From contig NZ_CP017248.1 of NCBI RefSeq assembly GCF_001735805.1, forward strand, positions 5,332,001-5,396,000: a stretch of DNA of 64,000 nt, written 5' to 3'. The notes beneath the pieces are model-generated. The model was not told the origin of the DNA. It was given only the letters and a program-made list of their open reading frames with translations, and did not search any database. Source of the stretch: Streptomyces fodineus (GTDB lineage Bacteria > Actinomycetota > Actinomycetes > Streptomycetales > Streptomycetaceae). The position numbers were made by a program, and so were the translations under genes. This document shows, piece after piece, positions 32,969 through 39,748 of this stretch. Position 1 is the first letter of the stretch. Every line of letters starts with the position of its first letter.

Positions 32969-33814
32969 TTACTTGTTCGCGCCGAGCTCGATCGGCACGC
33001 CGACGAGGGAGCCGTACTCGGTCCAGGAACCGTCGTAGTTCTTGACGTTCTCGACGCCGAGCAGCTCGTGCAGCACGAACCAGGTCAGGGCGGAGCGCTC
33101 ACCGATGCGGCAGTAGGCGATCGTGTCCTTGGCGAGGTCCACGTTCTCCTCGGCGTAGAGGGCCTTCAGGTCCTCGTCCGACTTGAACGTGCCGTCGTCG
33201 TTGGCGTTCTTCGACCACGGGATGTTCCTGGCGCTCGGGACGTGGCCCGGACGCTGCGACTGCTCCTGCGGCAGGTGCGCCGGGGCGAGCAGCTTGCCGG
33301 AGAACTCGTCGGGGGAGCGCACGTCGACCAGGTTCTGCGAGCCGATCGCGGCGACGACGTCGTCACGGAAGGCGCGGATGGAGGTGTCCTGGGCCTTGGC
33401 CTTGTAGTCGGTGGCCGGGCGCTCGGGGACCTCGTCGCCGGCGACCAGCTCGCGGGCGTCCAGCTCCCACTTCTTGCGGCCGCCGTCGAGGAGCTTGACG
33501 CTCTCGTGGCCGTACAGCTTGAAGTACCAGTAGGCGTACGACGCGAACCAGTTGTTGTTGCCGCCGTACAGGACCACCGTGTGGTCGTTGGCGATGCCCT
33601 TCTTCGACAGGAGCTTCTCGAAGCCCTCCTGGTCGATGAAGTCGCGGCGGACCGGGTCCTGGAGGTCCTTGGTCCAGTCGATACGGATCGCGTTCTTGAT
33701 GTGGTTCTTGTCGTAGGCGGACGTGTCCTCGTCCACCTCGACGATGGCGATGGCCGGGTCGTCCAGGTGCTCCTGCAGCCAGTCGGCATCGACCAGGACG
33801 TCGGTGCGGCTCAT
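32969..33814 (-). CDS. Thiosulfate sulfurtransferase (rhodanese), CysA/SseA type
   Basis: A 281-residue two-domain rhodanese from ATG 33814 (RBS GGAGGAAAG). The N-terminal domain is inactive; the C-terminal one has the active-site Cys in AYCRIGERSALTW. Other family signatures are LLDGGRKKWELD and NIPWSKNANDDG. It transfers sulfane sulfur from thiosulfate to acceptors such as cyanide or thiols. It lies behind a cysteine-containing leader peptide, which suggests control by cysteine supply. Confidence 0.95.
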   Translation of the reverse strand: MSRTDVLVDADWLQEHLDDPAIAIVEVDEDTSAYDKNHIKNAIRIDWTKDLQDPVRRDFIDQEGFEKLLSKKGIANDHTVVLYGGNNNWFASYAYWYFKLYGHESVKLLDGGRKKWELDARELVAGDEVPERPATDYKAKAQDTSIRAFRDDVVAAIGSQNLVDVRSPDEFSGKLLAPAHLPQEQSQRPGHVPSARNIPWSKNANDDGTFKSDEDLKALYAEENVDLAKDTIAYCRIGERSALTWFVLHELLGVENVKNYDGSWTEYGSLVGVPIELGANK

Positions 33815-33865
33815 GCTCTTTCTCCTCCGGGGCAGTTGCGGCGGGGCGTGCGAGTAGAGAGGGGT

Positions 33866-33884
33866 GTGCGCCCGAGCGGCGCAC
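33866..33884 (-). promoter_or_regulatory. Hairpin between leader peptide and sulfurtransferase gene
   Basis: GTGCGCC-N5-GGCGCAC, a perfect 7-bp stem (33866-33872, 33878-33884), lies 53 nt after the leader-peptide stop and 52 nt before the sulfurtransferase start. It could be the attenuator element. Confidence 0.5.
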
Positions 33885-33936
33885 GGGTGCCCTTCCAGCA
33901 GGGCAGGCGTGAGATGCGGAAGCCGGGGACTTTCGC

Positions 33937-34017
33937 TCAGAAGGGGCGACAGAGCATGGCGGCAACGCGGCACAGGTCGACTGCCCGCCGCTTCGTGAGA
34001 TCCGCCTGTCGCTTCAT
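33937..34017 (-). CDS. Cysteine-containing leader peptide (26 aa)
   Basis: A short frame from ATG 34017 to TGA 33937. It begins MKRQADLTKRRAVDLCRVAA and ends MLCRPF, with two Cys codons near the 3' end (UGC and UGU). It resembles the short actinobacterial leader peptides found before sulfur-assimilation genes, which are proposed to sense cysteinyl-tRNA by ribosome stalling. It lies 122 nt upstream of the sulfurtransferase start, with a hairpin between. The assignment rests on sequence pattern and position. Confidence 0.72.
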   Translation of the reverse strand: MKRQADLTKRRAVDLCRVAAMLCRPF

Positions 34018-34227
34018 GGGCTCGATCGTAGGGACGTCCGGGCGGGCGTGTCACCGGTGTGTCATATCCCGAGACGCGATCGTCCGTATGGTGGTACGAG
34101 AAGAGCGCCCGGTGGCCGCCGTACGGCCTCCGGACGCTCGCTTCGGTCTGCGCATCTACGGTACGGACATCATCGTCTCGCCAGTCGGACGATCGCCGTC
34201 CGCCGCGGTGTTCCGGCCCGCCGGTTC

Positions 34228-34965
34228 CTACCCCGCCAGCCTGACGTCGGAACCCTTCACCGTGATCTGCACGCCGTCCTTGGCCGCCTGCACCTTGTCC
34301 AGCTTGACGCCACCGGGCAACCGGTCGATGGCCTGCTGGAAGTCGGTGATCTCGCGGATCCGGCTCTCGGCGATCGCGGCGGCGCCGAGCCGGGGCAGCG
34401 AGTCGGCGTGCACCTGCACCTTGTCGTTCTCGACGGTCACCGTGCTGAGCACCGGAACCGTCTGCTTGATCCCGAGGGCCGAGACGGTGCCCTCCACCAT
34501 GACCTTGATCTTGCCGTTGCCGCCGTCGGAGAGGCCGACGATCCGGGCCGTGATCCCGGGGGCGACCTGGGTCGGCTCGGACTTGGCGGTCTTCAGCAGT
34601 TCGGCGTAGGAGATGGTCGCGGTGCCGGTGGCGCTGGAGGCGGTGGCGGAGCTGTAGTCGCCGGAGAAGGAGACACCCTTCATGTCGGCCTTCAGGTCGT
34701 CGATCCGGATCGTCTTCCCCGTGGTGCCGGTGGCGGCGTCGTAGTCCTTGATCCCGACCTCGACGTCGTCGAGCGACCCGCCCGCGACCTGGGTCAGGAA
34801 CGGGAACCCCTTGATGTTCACGTCCGGCGTCGAGGCCAGGTTCTGCGTCGACTTCAGCTTGTCCGCGGCCTGCCCCTCGGCGAAGTGCACGGCGACCCGG
34901 TCCGCGATGATGAACAGCCCGCCCAGGATCACGACGAGGATCAGGATTATTCGCAGGGCGCGCAT
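34228..34965 (-). CDS. DUF2993 membrane-anchored protein
   Basis: A 245-residue protein from ATG 34965. One N-terminal membrane segment (IILILVVILGGLFIIAD) leads to a long extracytoplasmic beta-rich domain typical of DUF2993 (FPFLTQVAGGSLDDVEVGIKDY, then LPGGVKLDKVQAAKDGVQIT). Function is unknown; the fold resembles lipid-binding LEA/TULIP-like proteins, which is an inference. It is divergent from the DUF3099 gene. Confidence 0.88.
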   Translation of the reverse strand: MRALRIILILVVILGGLFIIADRVAVHFAEGQAADKLKSTQNLASTPDVNIKGFPFLTQVAGGSLDDVEVGIKDYDAATGTTGKTIRIDDLKADMKGVSFSGDYSSATASSATGTATISYAELLKTAKSEPTQVAPGITARIVGLSDGGNGKIKVMVEGTVSALGIKQTVPVLSTVTVENDKVQVHADSLPRLGAAAIAESRIREITDFQQAIDRLPGGVKLDKVQAAKDGVQITVKGSDVRLAG

Positions 34966-35085
34966 GTGGTGTTTCCCCCAGGTCGACGGCAGATGTGCGG
35001 CTACGCCACGGTAACCCTGCGGGGCACGGCCGGGCGGCGATTGTGGATCACTTGTGACAGGCGCGACCCGTCCTACCCTTGTCCT

Positions 35086-35349
35086 ATGTACGCACGGCGG
35101 CGTCACATCTACTTCGCCATGATGGGGACCTGCATCGGGCTCTTCGTCCTGGCCTGGGGAGTCGTGCGTCTCTGGTCGGTCCCGGCGGCCGTGGGCATGT
35201 GCATCGTGGCCATGGTCATCCCGCCGGTCGCCGCGATGATCGCCAACCGGCGGGGCCCGGAGGACCGCTGGTGGGACGATCCGTCCGGCGACCCGCAGTC
35301 GGACGAGTGGTGGGACGAACTGGACGGCAAGAAACCGCCGAGGCGGTGA
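35086..35349 (+). CDS. DUF3099 small membrane protein
   Basis: An 87-residue protein from ATG 35086. It has two hydrophobic segments (IYFAMMGTCIGLFVLAWGVV and AVGMCIVAMVIPPVAAMIA) separated by a short loop. The acidic tail GPEDRWWDDPSGDPQSDEWW is characteristic of DUF3099. Widely conserved in actinobacteria, function unknown. It converges with the DsrE-like gene 4 bp away. Confidence 0.88.
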   Translation: MYARRRHIYFAMMGTCIGLFVLAWGVVRLWSVPAAVGMCIVAMVIPPVAAMIANRRGPEDRWWDDPSGDPQSDEWWDELDGKKPPRR

Positions 35350-35353
35350 GCGG

Positions 35354-35716
35354 TCAGTAGACGAGGGCCTGCGTGTCGTCCGCCAGCGTCTCCTGTACGA
35401 AGACCTGAGCGCCCGCGATCCGTACGCCCTCGATGACATCCTTCTCGGTGATCTCCCGCCGGGCCGCGCACTGGGTGCACAACGTGAGACGGCCCGCGGC
35501 GAGGACGGCGTCGATGAGGTCGGGCAGCGGAGCGGCGTGCGGCAGCTCGAACTCCGCCGCCCGTCCCGGCAGCGCGAACCAGGACGACTCCCCGGTCAGC
35601 CACAGCGACACCTCGACCCCGCTGGCCACGGCCACCGCCGCCACGGTGAACGCCTGTGAGCACCGCTCCGGGGCGTCGGCCCCGGCGGTCACCTTGATCA
35701 CGAGCTTCTTGGTCAT
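35354..35716 (-). CDS. DsrE-family protein
   Basis: A 120-residue protein of the DsrE/YchN fold, from ATG 35716. The N-terminus KLVIKVTAGADAPERCSQAF and the GVEVSLWLTGESSWFAL strand-helix match the family. Cys in LCTQCAARREI is near the position used for sulfur relay in DsrE/TusD. It overlaps the upstream small-protein gene by 4 nt. A sulfur-carrier role is possible given the nearby sulfurtransferase but unproven. Confidence 0.82.
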   Translation of the reverse strand: MTKKLVIKVTAGADAPERCSQAFTVAAVAVASGVEVSLWLTGESSWFALPGRAAEFELPHAAPLPDLIDAVLAAGRLTLCTQCAARREITEKDVIEGVRIAGAQVFVQETLADDTQALVY

Positions 35717-35958
35717 ACCGGAAGCGTAGCCGCGACGACGGCGGTGACGATCAGCGTGGCGACACAGAGGACGGTGAGTGCGTCGCTGACGATGGCGCCG
35801 TCGATCGATCGCCGGGGGTGCCGTCTCTGCCGGGCCCGCTCGGCGAAATACGGGTGGAAGGGCGGGAGCGAGTACGCGGGCTGGACGAACTCCGGGTCCC
35901 GAGGCGTACGCCCCTCCTCCTGGCTCCGCTTGCACTCCTCGTACGGCAGTCCCGTCAT
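35713..35958 (-). CDS. Small tail-anchored membrane protein
   Basis: An 81-residue protein from ATG 35958, overlapping both neighbours by 4 nt (ATGA at each end). The N-terminal half is charged and soluble (TGLPYEECKRSQEEGRTPRD, PPFHPYFAERARQRRH). One C-terminal membrane helix follows (ALTVLCVATLIVTAVVAATLPV). It is translated between a Cys-bearing hypothetical protein and DsrE. I do not recognise a family. Confidence 0.7.
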   Translation of the reverse strand: MTGLPYEECKRSQEEGRTPRDPEFVQPAYSLPPFHPYFAERARQRRHPRRSIDGAIVSDALTVLCVATLIVTAVVAATLPV

Positions 35959-36359
35959 GCCCGGTGCTCCCGTCGCTGGTGCTGGCGGAGCAGAACGTTC
36001 GCGTCGGTCTCCGCGCTCCGGTCGTACGACGCCTGCGCCGAGTCCCGCTGCTCGGCCAGCGCCAGGCAGGCGCGGCAGCCGGGCACCGGCCGGGGCGGCC
36101 GGCTGAGGTCCTCGGGGTCCGGCGGCACGCACGCACCGGCCGCGCGGGTGTGCCGGTTCGTCGCCCCCACCTCGGCACTCAGCCGCTCCCGGAGCGTGGC
36201 CGGGCGAAGCGAGGCCGGATCGGCCTGCCACTCCCGGCCACCGCCGACGGGGCGCAGCATGGCGTATGGGCCCGCCTTGGCCTGGTACTCACCGACCTTG
36301 CTCGTCGCCGGGTCGAAGAGGAGGGATCCGGGTTCGAGAGGCTCCGACTTCGTCGTCAT
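35955..36359 (-). CDS. Hypothetical protein of the Scr1/DUF397 neighbourhood
   Basis: A 134-residue soluble protein (TTKSEPLEPGSLLFDPATSK...). A Trp/Gly-rich N-terminal part (AMLRPVGGGREWQADPASLR) reads like a short nucleotide-binding or structural module. Two Cys clusters follow (GACVPPD and GCRACLALAEQRD), the latter before a helical tail. It is first in a three-gene coupled set (this gene, the tail-anchored protein and dsrE) and divergent from the XRE regulator. Function unknown. Confidence 0.7.
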   Translation of the reverse strand: MTTKSEPLEPGSLLFDPATSKVGEYQAKAGPYAMLRPVGGGREWQADPASLRPATLRERLSAEVGATNRHTRAAGACVPPDPEDLSRPPRPVPGCRACLALAEQRDSAQASYDRSAETDANVLLRQHQRREHRA

Positions 36360-36494
36360 CGGGGGCAGCTCCTTTCATGAACGCCTGTGCGCAGCGCGAT
36401 CGTTGAACTACGCTGCGTGTTCGGGTACTTCGAGCATGGCGCATGGAAAGGGCGTTCATGCCATGGAGAGGCCCAACTTCAACACCAGGCCCTT

Positions 36495-36512
36495 CAAATT
36501 CCACAAATTCCA
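36495..36512 (+). repeat. 9-bp direct repeat upstream of the XRE regulator
   Basis: CAAATTCCA occurs twice in tandem 15 bp before the start of the XRE gene. It may be part of its operator or 5' UTR. Confidence 0.6.
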
Positions 36513-36527
36513 CAGCCGGGGAGCGCG

Positions 36528-37370
36528 ATGCCGCAGCGAAGGGTGGTCACCGGACGCAGTCAGGAGCCGAGGATGCGGTTCGCCGAGGAGCTGCGGCTCC
36601 TGCGGACCGAGCGGGGCTTGAGCCTGCGGAAGCTGGCGGAGGAGGTCGGCTGGGACGCCTCGCAGTTCGGGAAGATGGAGAGCAGGCGGACGCTGGGCAG
36701 CCCCGAGGTCGTACAGGCGCTGGACCAGTACTACGGGACGCCGGGGTTGCTGGTGACCCTGTGGGAGCTGGCGGTGGCGGACCCGAAGCAGTTCAAGGAG
36801 CAGTACCGGGGCTATATGGAGCTGGAGGCGGAGGCCGTCAGCCTGTGGCACTACGGCGTGAGCATCCTGCCGGGCCTGCTCCAGACGGACGGGTACGCGC
36901 GTGAGGTCCTCGCGCTGGGCGGATACGAGGGCGAGGAACTGGACCGGCAGGTCGAGGCGCGCACCGGTCGGCGGAATGTGCTGGAGGGCGGGGATGCACC
37001 GCCGTTCCGCGCGCTTATCGCGGAGGCGGTGCTGCGTACGCCGCTGCGCGATGCGGGGGAGTGGCGGGAGCAGTTGGACTACCTGCTGGAGGCATCGGAG
37101 CGCCGGAACGTCACGGTTCAGGTCCTGCCCCAGAACTCCGGCCTGCACGGGCTGGTGAGCACTGCCGTGATGTTCCTGCGGTTGCTGGATGGCCAGACTG
37201 TGGCCTACACGGAGAACGCGCACCGTGGTGAACTGATCGAGGAAGTCAGCTCAGTTGAGCTGCTGCAACGTGCGTACGATGCGATGCGCGACCTGGCCCT
37301 GAACCCGGCTGCGTCGCGGAAGTTCATCCTGCGGATGTTGGAGGAAGTGCCGTGCGAGCCATCGACCTGA
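36528..37370 (+). CDS. XRE-family regulator with Scr1-type C-terminal domain
   Basis: A 280-residue protein from ATG 36528 (RBS GGGGAG). The N-terminal helix-turn-helix is FAEELRLLRTERGLSLRKLA followed by EEVGWDASQFGKMESRRTLG. The C-terminal ~190 residues (SILPGLLQTDGYAREVLALG, VLPQNSGLHGLVSTAVMFLRL and the end YDAMRDLALNPAASRKFI) are the Scr1/DUF5753 domain. Such regulators pair with short DUF397 proteins in Streptomyces development, as in the WhiJ/BldB-type networks. The partner gene overlaps the 3' end here. Confidence 0.93.
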   Translation: MPQRRVVTGRSQEPRMRFAEELRLLRTERGLSLRKLAEEVGWDASQFGKMESRRTLGSPEVVQALDQYYGTPGLLVTLWELAVADPKQFKEQYRGYMELEAEAVSLWHYGVSILPGLLQTDGYAREVLALGGYEGEELDRQVEARTGRRNVLEGGDAPPFRALIAEAVLRTPLRDAGEWREQLDYLLEASERRNVTVQVLPQNSGLHGLVSTAVMFLRLLDGQTVAYTENAHRGELIEEVSSVELLQRAYDAMRDLALNPAASRKFILRMLEEVPCEPST

Positions 37371-37546
37371 GCGGCGTGACGTGGCGCAAGAGCAGCTACA
37401 GCAACCCAGACGGCGGCGAGTGCGTCGAGGTCGCCGACAACCTCCCCCTCGTCCCCGTCCGGGACAGCAAGGACACCACCCGTACCCCGCTCCTCTTCGG
37501 CGCGGGCGCCTGGTCCGCCTTTGTCGAGGGAGTCAAGCGGGGGTGA
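37352..37546 (+). CDS. DUF397 protein
   Basis: A 64-residue protein from GTG 37352, overlapping the XRE gene by 19 nt. The motif WRKSSYSNPDGGECVEVAD and the later PVRDSKD and AWSAFVEGVK are diagnostic of DUF397. These small proteins act with Scr1/DUF5753 regulators as apparent antitoxin- or co-regulator-like partners. Confidence 0.95.
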   Translation: MRAIDLSGVTWRKSSYSNPDGGECVEVADNLPLVPVRDSKDTTRTPLLFGAGAWSAFVEGVKRG

Positions 37547-37554
37547 CCGGGGGC

Positions 37555-37749
37555 TCAGCCGAAGAGTCCTGCGTTCACCGGGGTGCCCACCAGGTCTGTG
37601 ACGTCTGACAAGGCCGCAGAACGATCGGTGTCGGGTGCGGGGGCGTGTGCCATGTAGCCGGTGTTCTGGGCGTGGGCAGTGGTCGACGTGACCGCCAGCA
37701 ACAGACCGGCAGCCACACCCGTCGCCATCGTTCGCAGCACCTTGAGCAT
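37555..37749 (-). CDS. Small secreted peptide
   Basis: A 64-residue precursor from ATG 37749. The signal peptide MLKVLRTMATGVAAGLLLAV is followed by a probable cleavage after AHA, leaving a mature peptide of about 38 residues (QNTGYMAHAPAPDTDRSA...). There is no Cys and no chaplin or SapB motif. It converges with the DUF397 gene, 8 bp away. Function unknown. Confidence 0.65.
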   Translation of the reverse strand: MLKVLRTMATGVAAGLLLAVTSTTAHAQNTGYMAHAPAPDTDRSAALSDVTDLVGTPVNAGLFG

Positions 37750-37955
37750 GCTCTTCTCTCCGATCTCGGGGCCGAACCTGGATCAAGGTTCGGGGCCGGC
37801 CGAACCCGGGGCGAGCCAGGCGGGCCGAATGGCGGTGCGGCCCCGATGCGGCGGCTGAACCCCTGGTCGGCCCACCTCGTCAAGAGAGCCCGCCCCCGGC
37901 CGCGTAAGCTGGGCCCCGGCTCTGTCGTATGCCCACCCTCGCTCAAGGAGCACCC

Positions 37956-38054
37956 GTGGAGATCTTCTTCGAAACCCTGCTGGTCCTGGTCTGCGTCGGC
38001 GTGCTCGCCTTCGCCGGTCTGACCGTGAAGAAGCTGTACCAGGGCCAGCGCTGA
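37956..38054 (+). CDS. Small 32-aa single-span membrane protein
   Basis: From GTG 37956 with a strong RBS (AAGGAG at 37945-37950) to TGA 38052-38054. The peptide starts MEIFFETLLVLVCVGVLAFA, continues as one membrane helix and ends with a basic tail LTVKKLYQGQR. It lies 34 nt upstream of the nitrobindin-like gene in the same direction, so they are probably co-transcribed. The RBS and codon bias support it as a genuine small gene. Confidence 0.72.
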   Translation: MEIFFETLLVLVCVGVLAFAGLTVKKLYQGQR

Positions 38055-38088
38055 CCCCGTCAAGGAATCATCCAGGAAAGCTCCCCTC

Positions 38089-38664
38089 ATGATCGAGATC
38101 CCGTCCGACCTGCACAAGGACCTGGTCCCGCTCGCCTTCTTGCTCGGCAACTGGGCCGGTGCGGGCGTGCACGACTTCCCCGGCTCGCAGAAGTGCAACT
38201 TCGGGCAGGAGGTCAGCTTCACCCACGACGGCCGGGACTTCCTGGAGTACCACTCCCACACCTGGGTGCTGGACAACGACGGCAACAAGGTCCGCCCGCT
38301 GGAGTCGGAGGCCGGCTTCTGGCGGATCGACGCCGACCGCAAGGTCGAGGTGACGATGACCCGCGACGACGGCGTCATCGAGATCTGGTACGGCGAGATG
38401 GCCCACCAGAAGCCGCAGATCGACCTGGTCACGGACGCGGTGGCCCGTACGGCCGCCTCCCGGCCGTACAGCGGCGGCAAGCGCCTCTACGGCTACGTCA
38501 AGAGCGACCTCATGTGGGTCGGCGAGAAGCAGACCCCCGAGGCCGAGCTGCGCCCCTACATGTCGGCCCACCTGAAGAAGGTCGTCACCCCGGAGGATGT
38601 CGAGCGCTGGGCGAAGGCCCTCCCGGAGGACATGCCGGACGACGGGATCGCGTTCTTCAAGTAG
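38089..38664 (+). CDS. Nitrobindin-like (FABP-fold, DUF1794) protein
   Basis: A 191-residue beta-barrel protein from ATG 38089. The barrel-closing motif GNWAGAGVHDFPG is near the N-terminus, and strands such as VSFTHDGRDFLEYHSHTWVL and KVEVTMTRDDGVIEIWYGEM follow. Nitrobindins bind heme and isomerise peroxynitrite; a His near the C-terminal end (YMSAHLKKV) is in the right zone for the heme ligand. The first motif lacks the exact GxWxGxG spacing of heme binders, so the ligand may differ. Confidence 0.85.
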   Translation: MIEIPSDLHKDLVPLAFLLGNWAGAGVHDFPGSQKCNFGQEVSFTHDGRDFLEYHSHTWVLDNDGNKVRPLESEAGFWRIDADRKVEVTMTRDDGVIEIWYGEMAHQKPQIDLVTDAVARTAASRPYSGGKRLYGYVKSDLMWVGEKQTPEAELRPYMSAHLKKVVTPEDVERWAKALPEDMPDDGIAFFK

Positions 38665-38700
38665 ATCCCAGTAGACCTGCCGCTCAGGCTTGCATCACCG

Positions 38701-38732
38701 TGATGGCTCCGCGCACTGCGCCGGGGCCATCA
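38701..38732 (+). terminator. Hairpin after the nitrobindin-like gene
   Basis: An 11-bp stem (one G-T pair) TGATGGCTCCG / CGGGGCCATCA with a 10-nt loop lies 37 nt after the stop at 38664. It separates the core gene from the defence island. Confidence 0.6.
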
Positions 38733-38782
38733 ACTGTTTCCGAGCCCTCCCTCGGCCACCGCTCTGGGGGTTAACAGATTTG

Positions 38783-38829
38783 AAGCGCAGTGCACTGCGC
38801 TTGCGAGGGTTGGCGTCCTTCGTTATCGT
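38783..38829 (+). promoter_or_regulatory. Promoter with 20-bp palindrome for the structured leader
   Basis: -35 TTGCGA (38801-38806), 17-nt spacer and -10 TATCGT (38824-38829) give a good vegetative promoter. The perfect palindrome AAGCGCAGTGCACTGCGCTT (38783-38802) overlaps the first two bases of the -35 box, a natural repressor site. Confidence 0.65.
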
Positions 38830-38835
38830 TGAAGG

Positions 38836-39052
38836 CAACGGCGCGGCTTGCCAACGGAGTTGGCGCTGTGCAGAGAAGCTGTGCACGAGAAACAGAAACC
38901 CCCGGCTGCCCTGAGGGCGGCCGGGGGCTCGTAAATCCGTGCCCTGGGTGGCGTGCTGTGCAGAGGCGGACCCAGGGCGTTCGTCACCCACCGTATCACG
39001 GTGCGGCTGCTCTTGTAGTGAAACGTATCCCGGGCTGTGCTGTGCCCGGATG
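38836..39052 (+). ncRNA. Structured leader RNA upstream of the HEPN/Abi gene (abiF-type candidate)
   Basis: No coding frame is supported here. The stretch folds into successive hairpins: GCCAAC/GTTGGC (38850-38864), a 13-bp GC stem (38899-38911 with 38915-38927), GCCCTGGGT/ACCCAGGGC (38941-38949, 38970-38978), CACCGT/ACGGTG (38989-39003) and ATCC(C)GGGC/GCCCGGAT (39027-39051). The last one ends just before the RBS. The heptamer GCTGTGC occurs five times (38865, 38878, 38955, 39034, 39039). Position before an Abi-family HEPN gene is that of the known abiF RNA motif and of type III antitoxin RNAs. The ends are uncertain; the 13-bp hairpin could terminate a shorter RNA near 38930. Confidence 0.5.
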
Positions 39053-39065
39053 AAGGGGGATCTCG

Positions 39066-39734
39066 ATGACCAGCAGGCTGCCGGAGTGGATGCTGCGCGC
39101 GTTCTCGAAGCTGCGGCTGGCGCGCTACGTTCGTGCGGCGCGCGGCAACGCCGTGGTGGCGAGGCGTCTGTACTGGTGGAACGTCGAGGCCTCGGCCGCG
39201 CTCTACGGTTCTCTGCACTGTCTGGAACTTGCGCTGCGCAATGCGGTCCACAAGCAGCTGTCCCTCGCCCATCACAAGGACGACTGGTGGACGACGGCAC
39301 CGCTCAATCCGAACGGGCAGCGCCTCGTGGCCAAGGCTCGGAGCAAGTGCGAGCGCCGGGGACTTGTCCCGGCACCGCCCGACAGCATGGTCGCCGAGCT
39401 GTCCTTCGGGTTTTGGGCGTCGCTGGTCAGCGGGGGATCGGGTTACGACCGGTTGTTCTGGGTGCCCACCGTGCACAAGGCATTCCCGTACTACTCGGGC
39501 CGCCGCGATGTCCTGTACGACGGCCTGTGGTCGCTGGTGCTGCTGCGCAACCGGATCATGCACCACGAGCCGATCCACCACCGGGACCTCGCCGCCGACC
39601 ATGCCAAGATCTACCGCATGCTGGGGTATCTCGACCCCGAGCTGGCCAAGGAGGCCCAGGCCATGGACCGCTTTCCGTCCGTTCTCGCGGGCAAGCGGGA
39701 TGTTCTGCGTGGTGCCAGGCCTTCCCGATTCTGA
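39066..39734 (+). CDS. Abi-family protein with HEPN motif
   Basis: A 222-residue protein from ATG 39066 (RBS AAGGGGGA). It is all-helical and basic. Near the C-terminus LLRNRIMHHEPIHHRDLAAD contains R-x4-H, the catalytic signature of HEPN ribonucleases. Upstream, SAALYGSLHCLELALRNAVH and FWASLVSGGSGYDRLFW match Abi-family (Abi_2/AbiF-D-like) proteins that stop phage growth by RNA cleavage. The gene follows a structured leader and is followed, after 14 nt, by hsdM. Abortive-infection function is inferred. Confidence 0.8.
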   Translation: MTSRLPEWMLRAFSKLRLARYVRAARGNAVVARRLYWWNVEASAALYGSLHCLELALRNAVHKQLSLAHHKDDWWTTAPLNPNGQRLVAKARSKCERRGLVPAPPDSMVAELSFGFWASLVSGGSGYDRLFWVPTVHKAFPYYSGRRDVLYDGLWSLVLLRNRIMHHEPIHHRDLAADHAKIYRMLGYLDPELAKEAQAMDRFPSVLAGKRDVLRGARPSRF

Positions 39735-39748
39735 TGGGCGGAGGAGCG

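Noticed and set aside
38899..38927. 13-bp hairpin as a simple terminator of the nitrobindin-like gene
   Set aside because: It lies over 230 bp past that gene, behind a new promoter and another hairpin, so it more likely belongs to the leader RNA.
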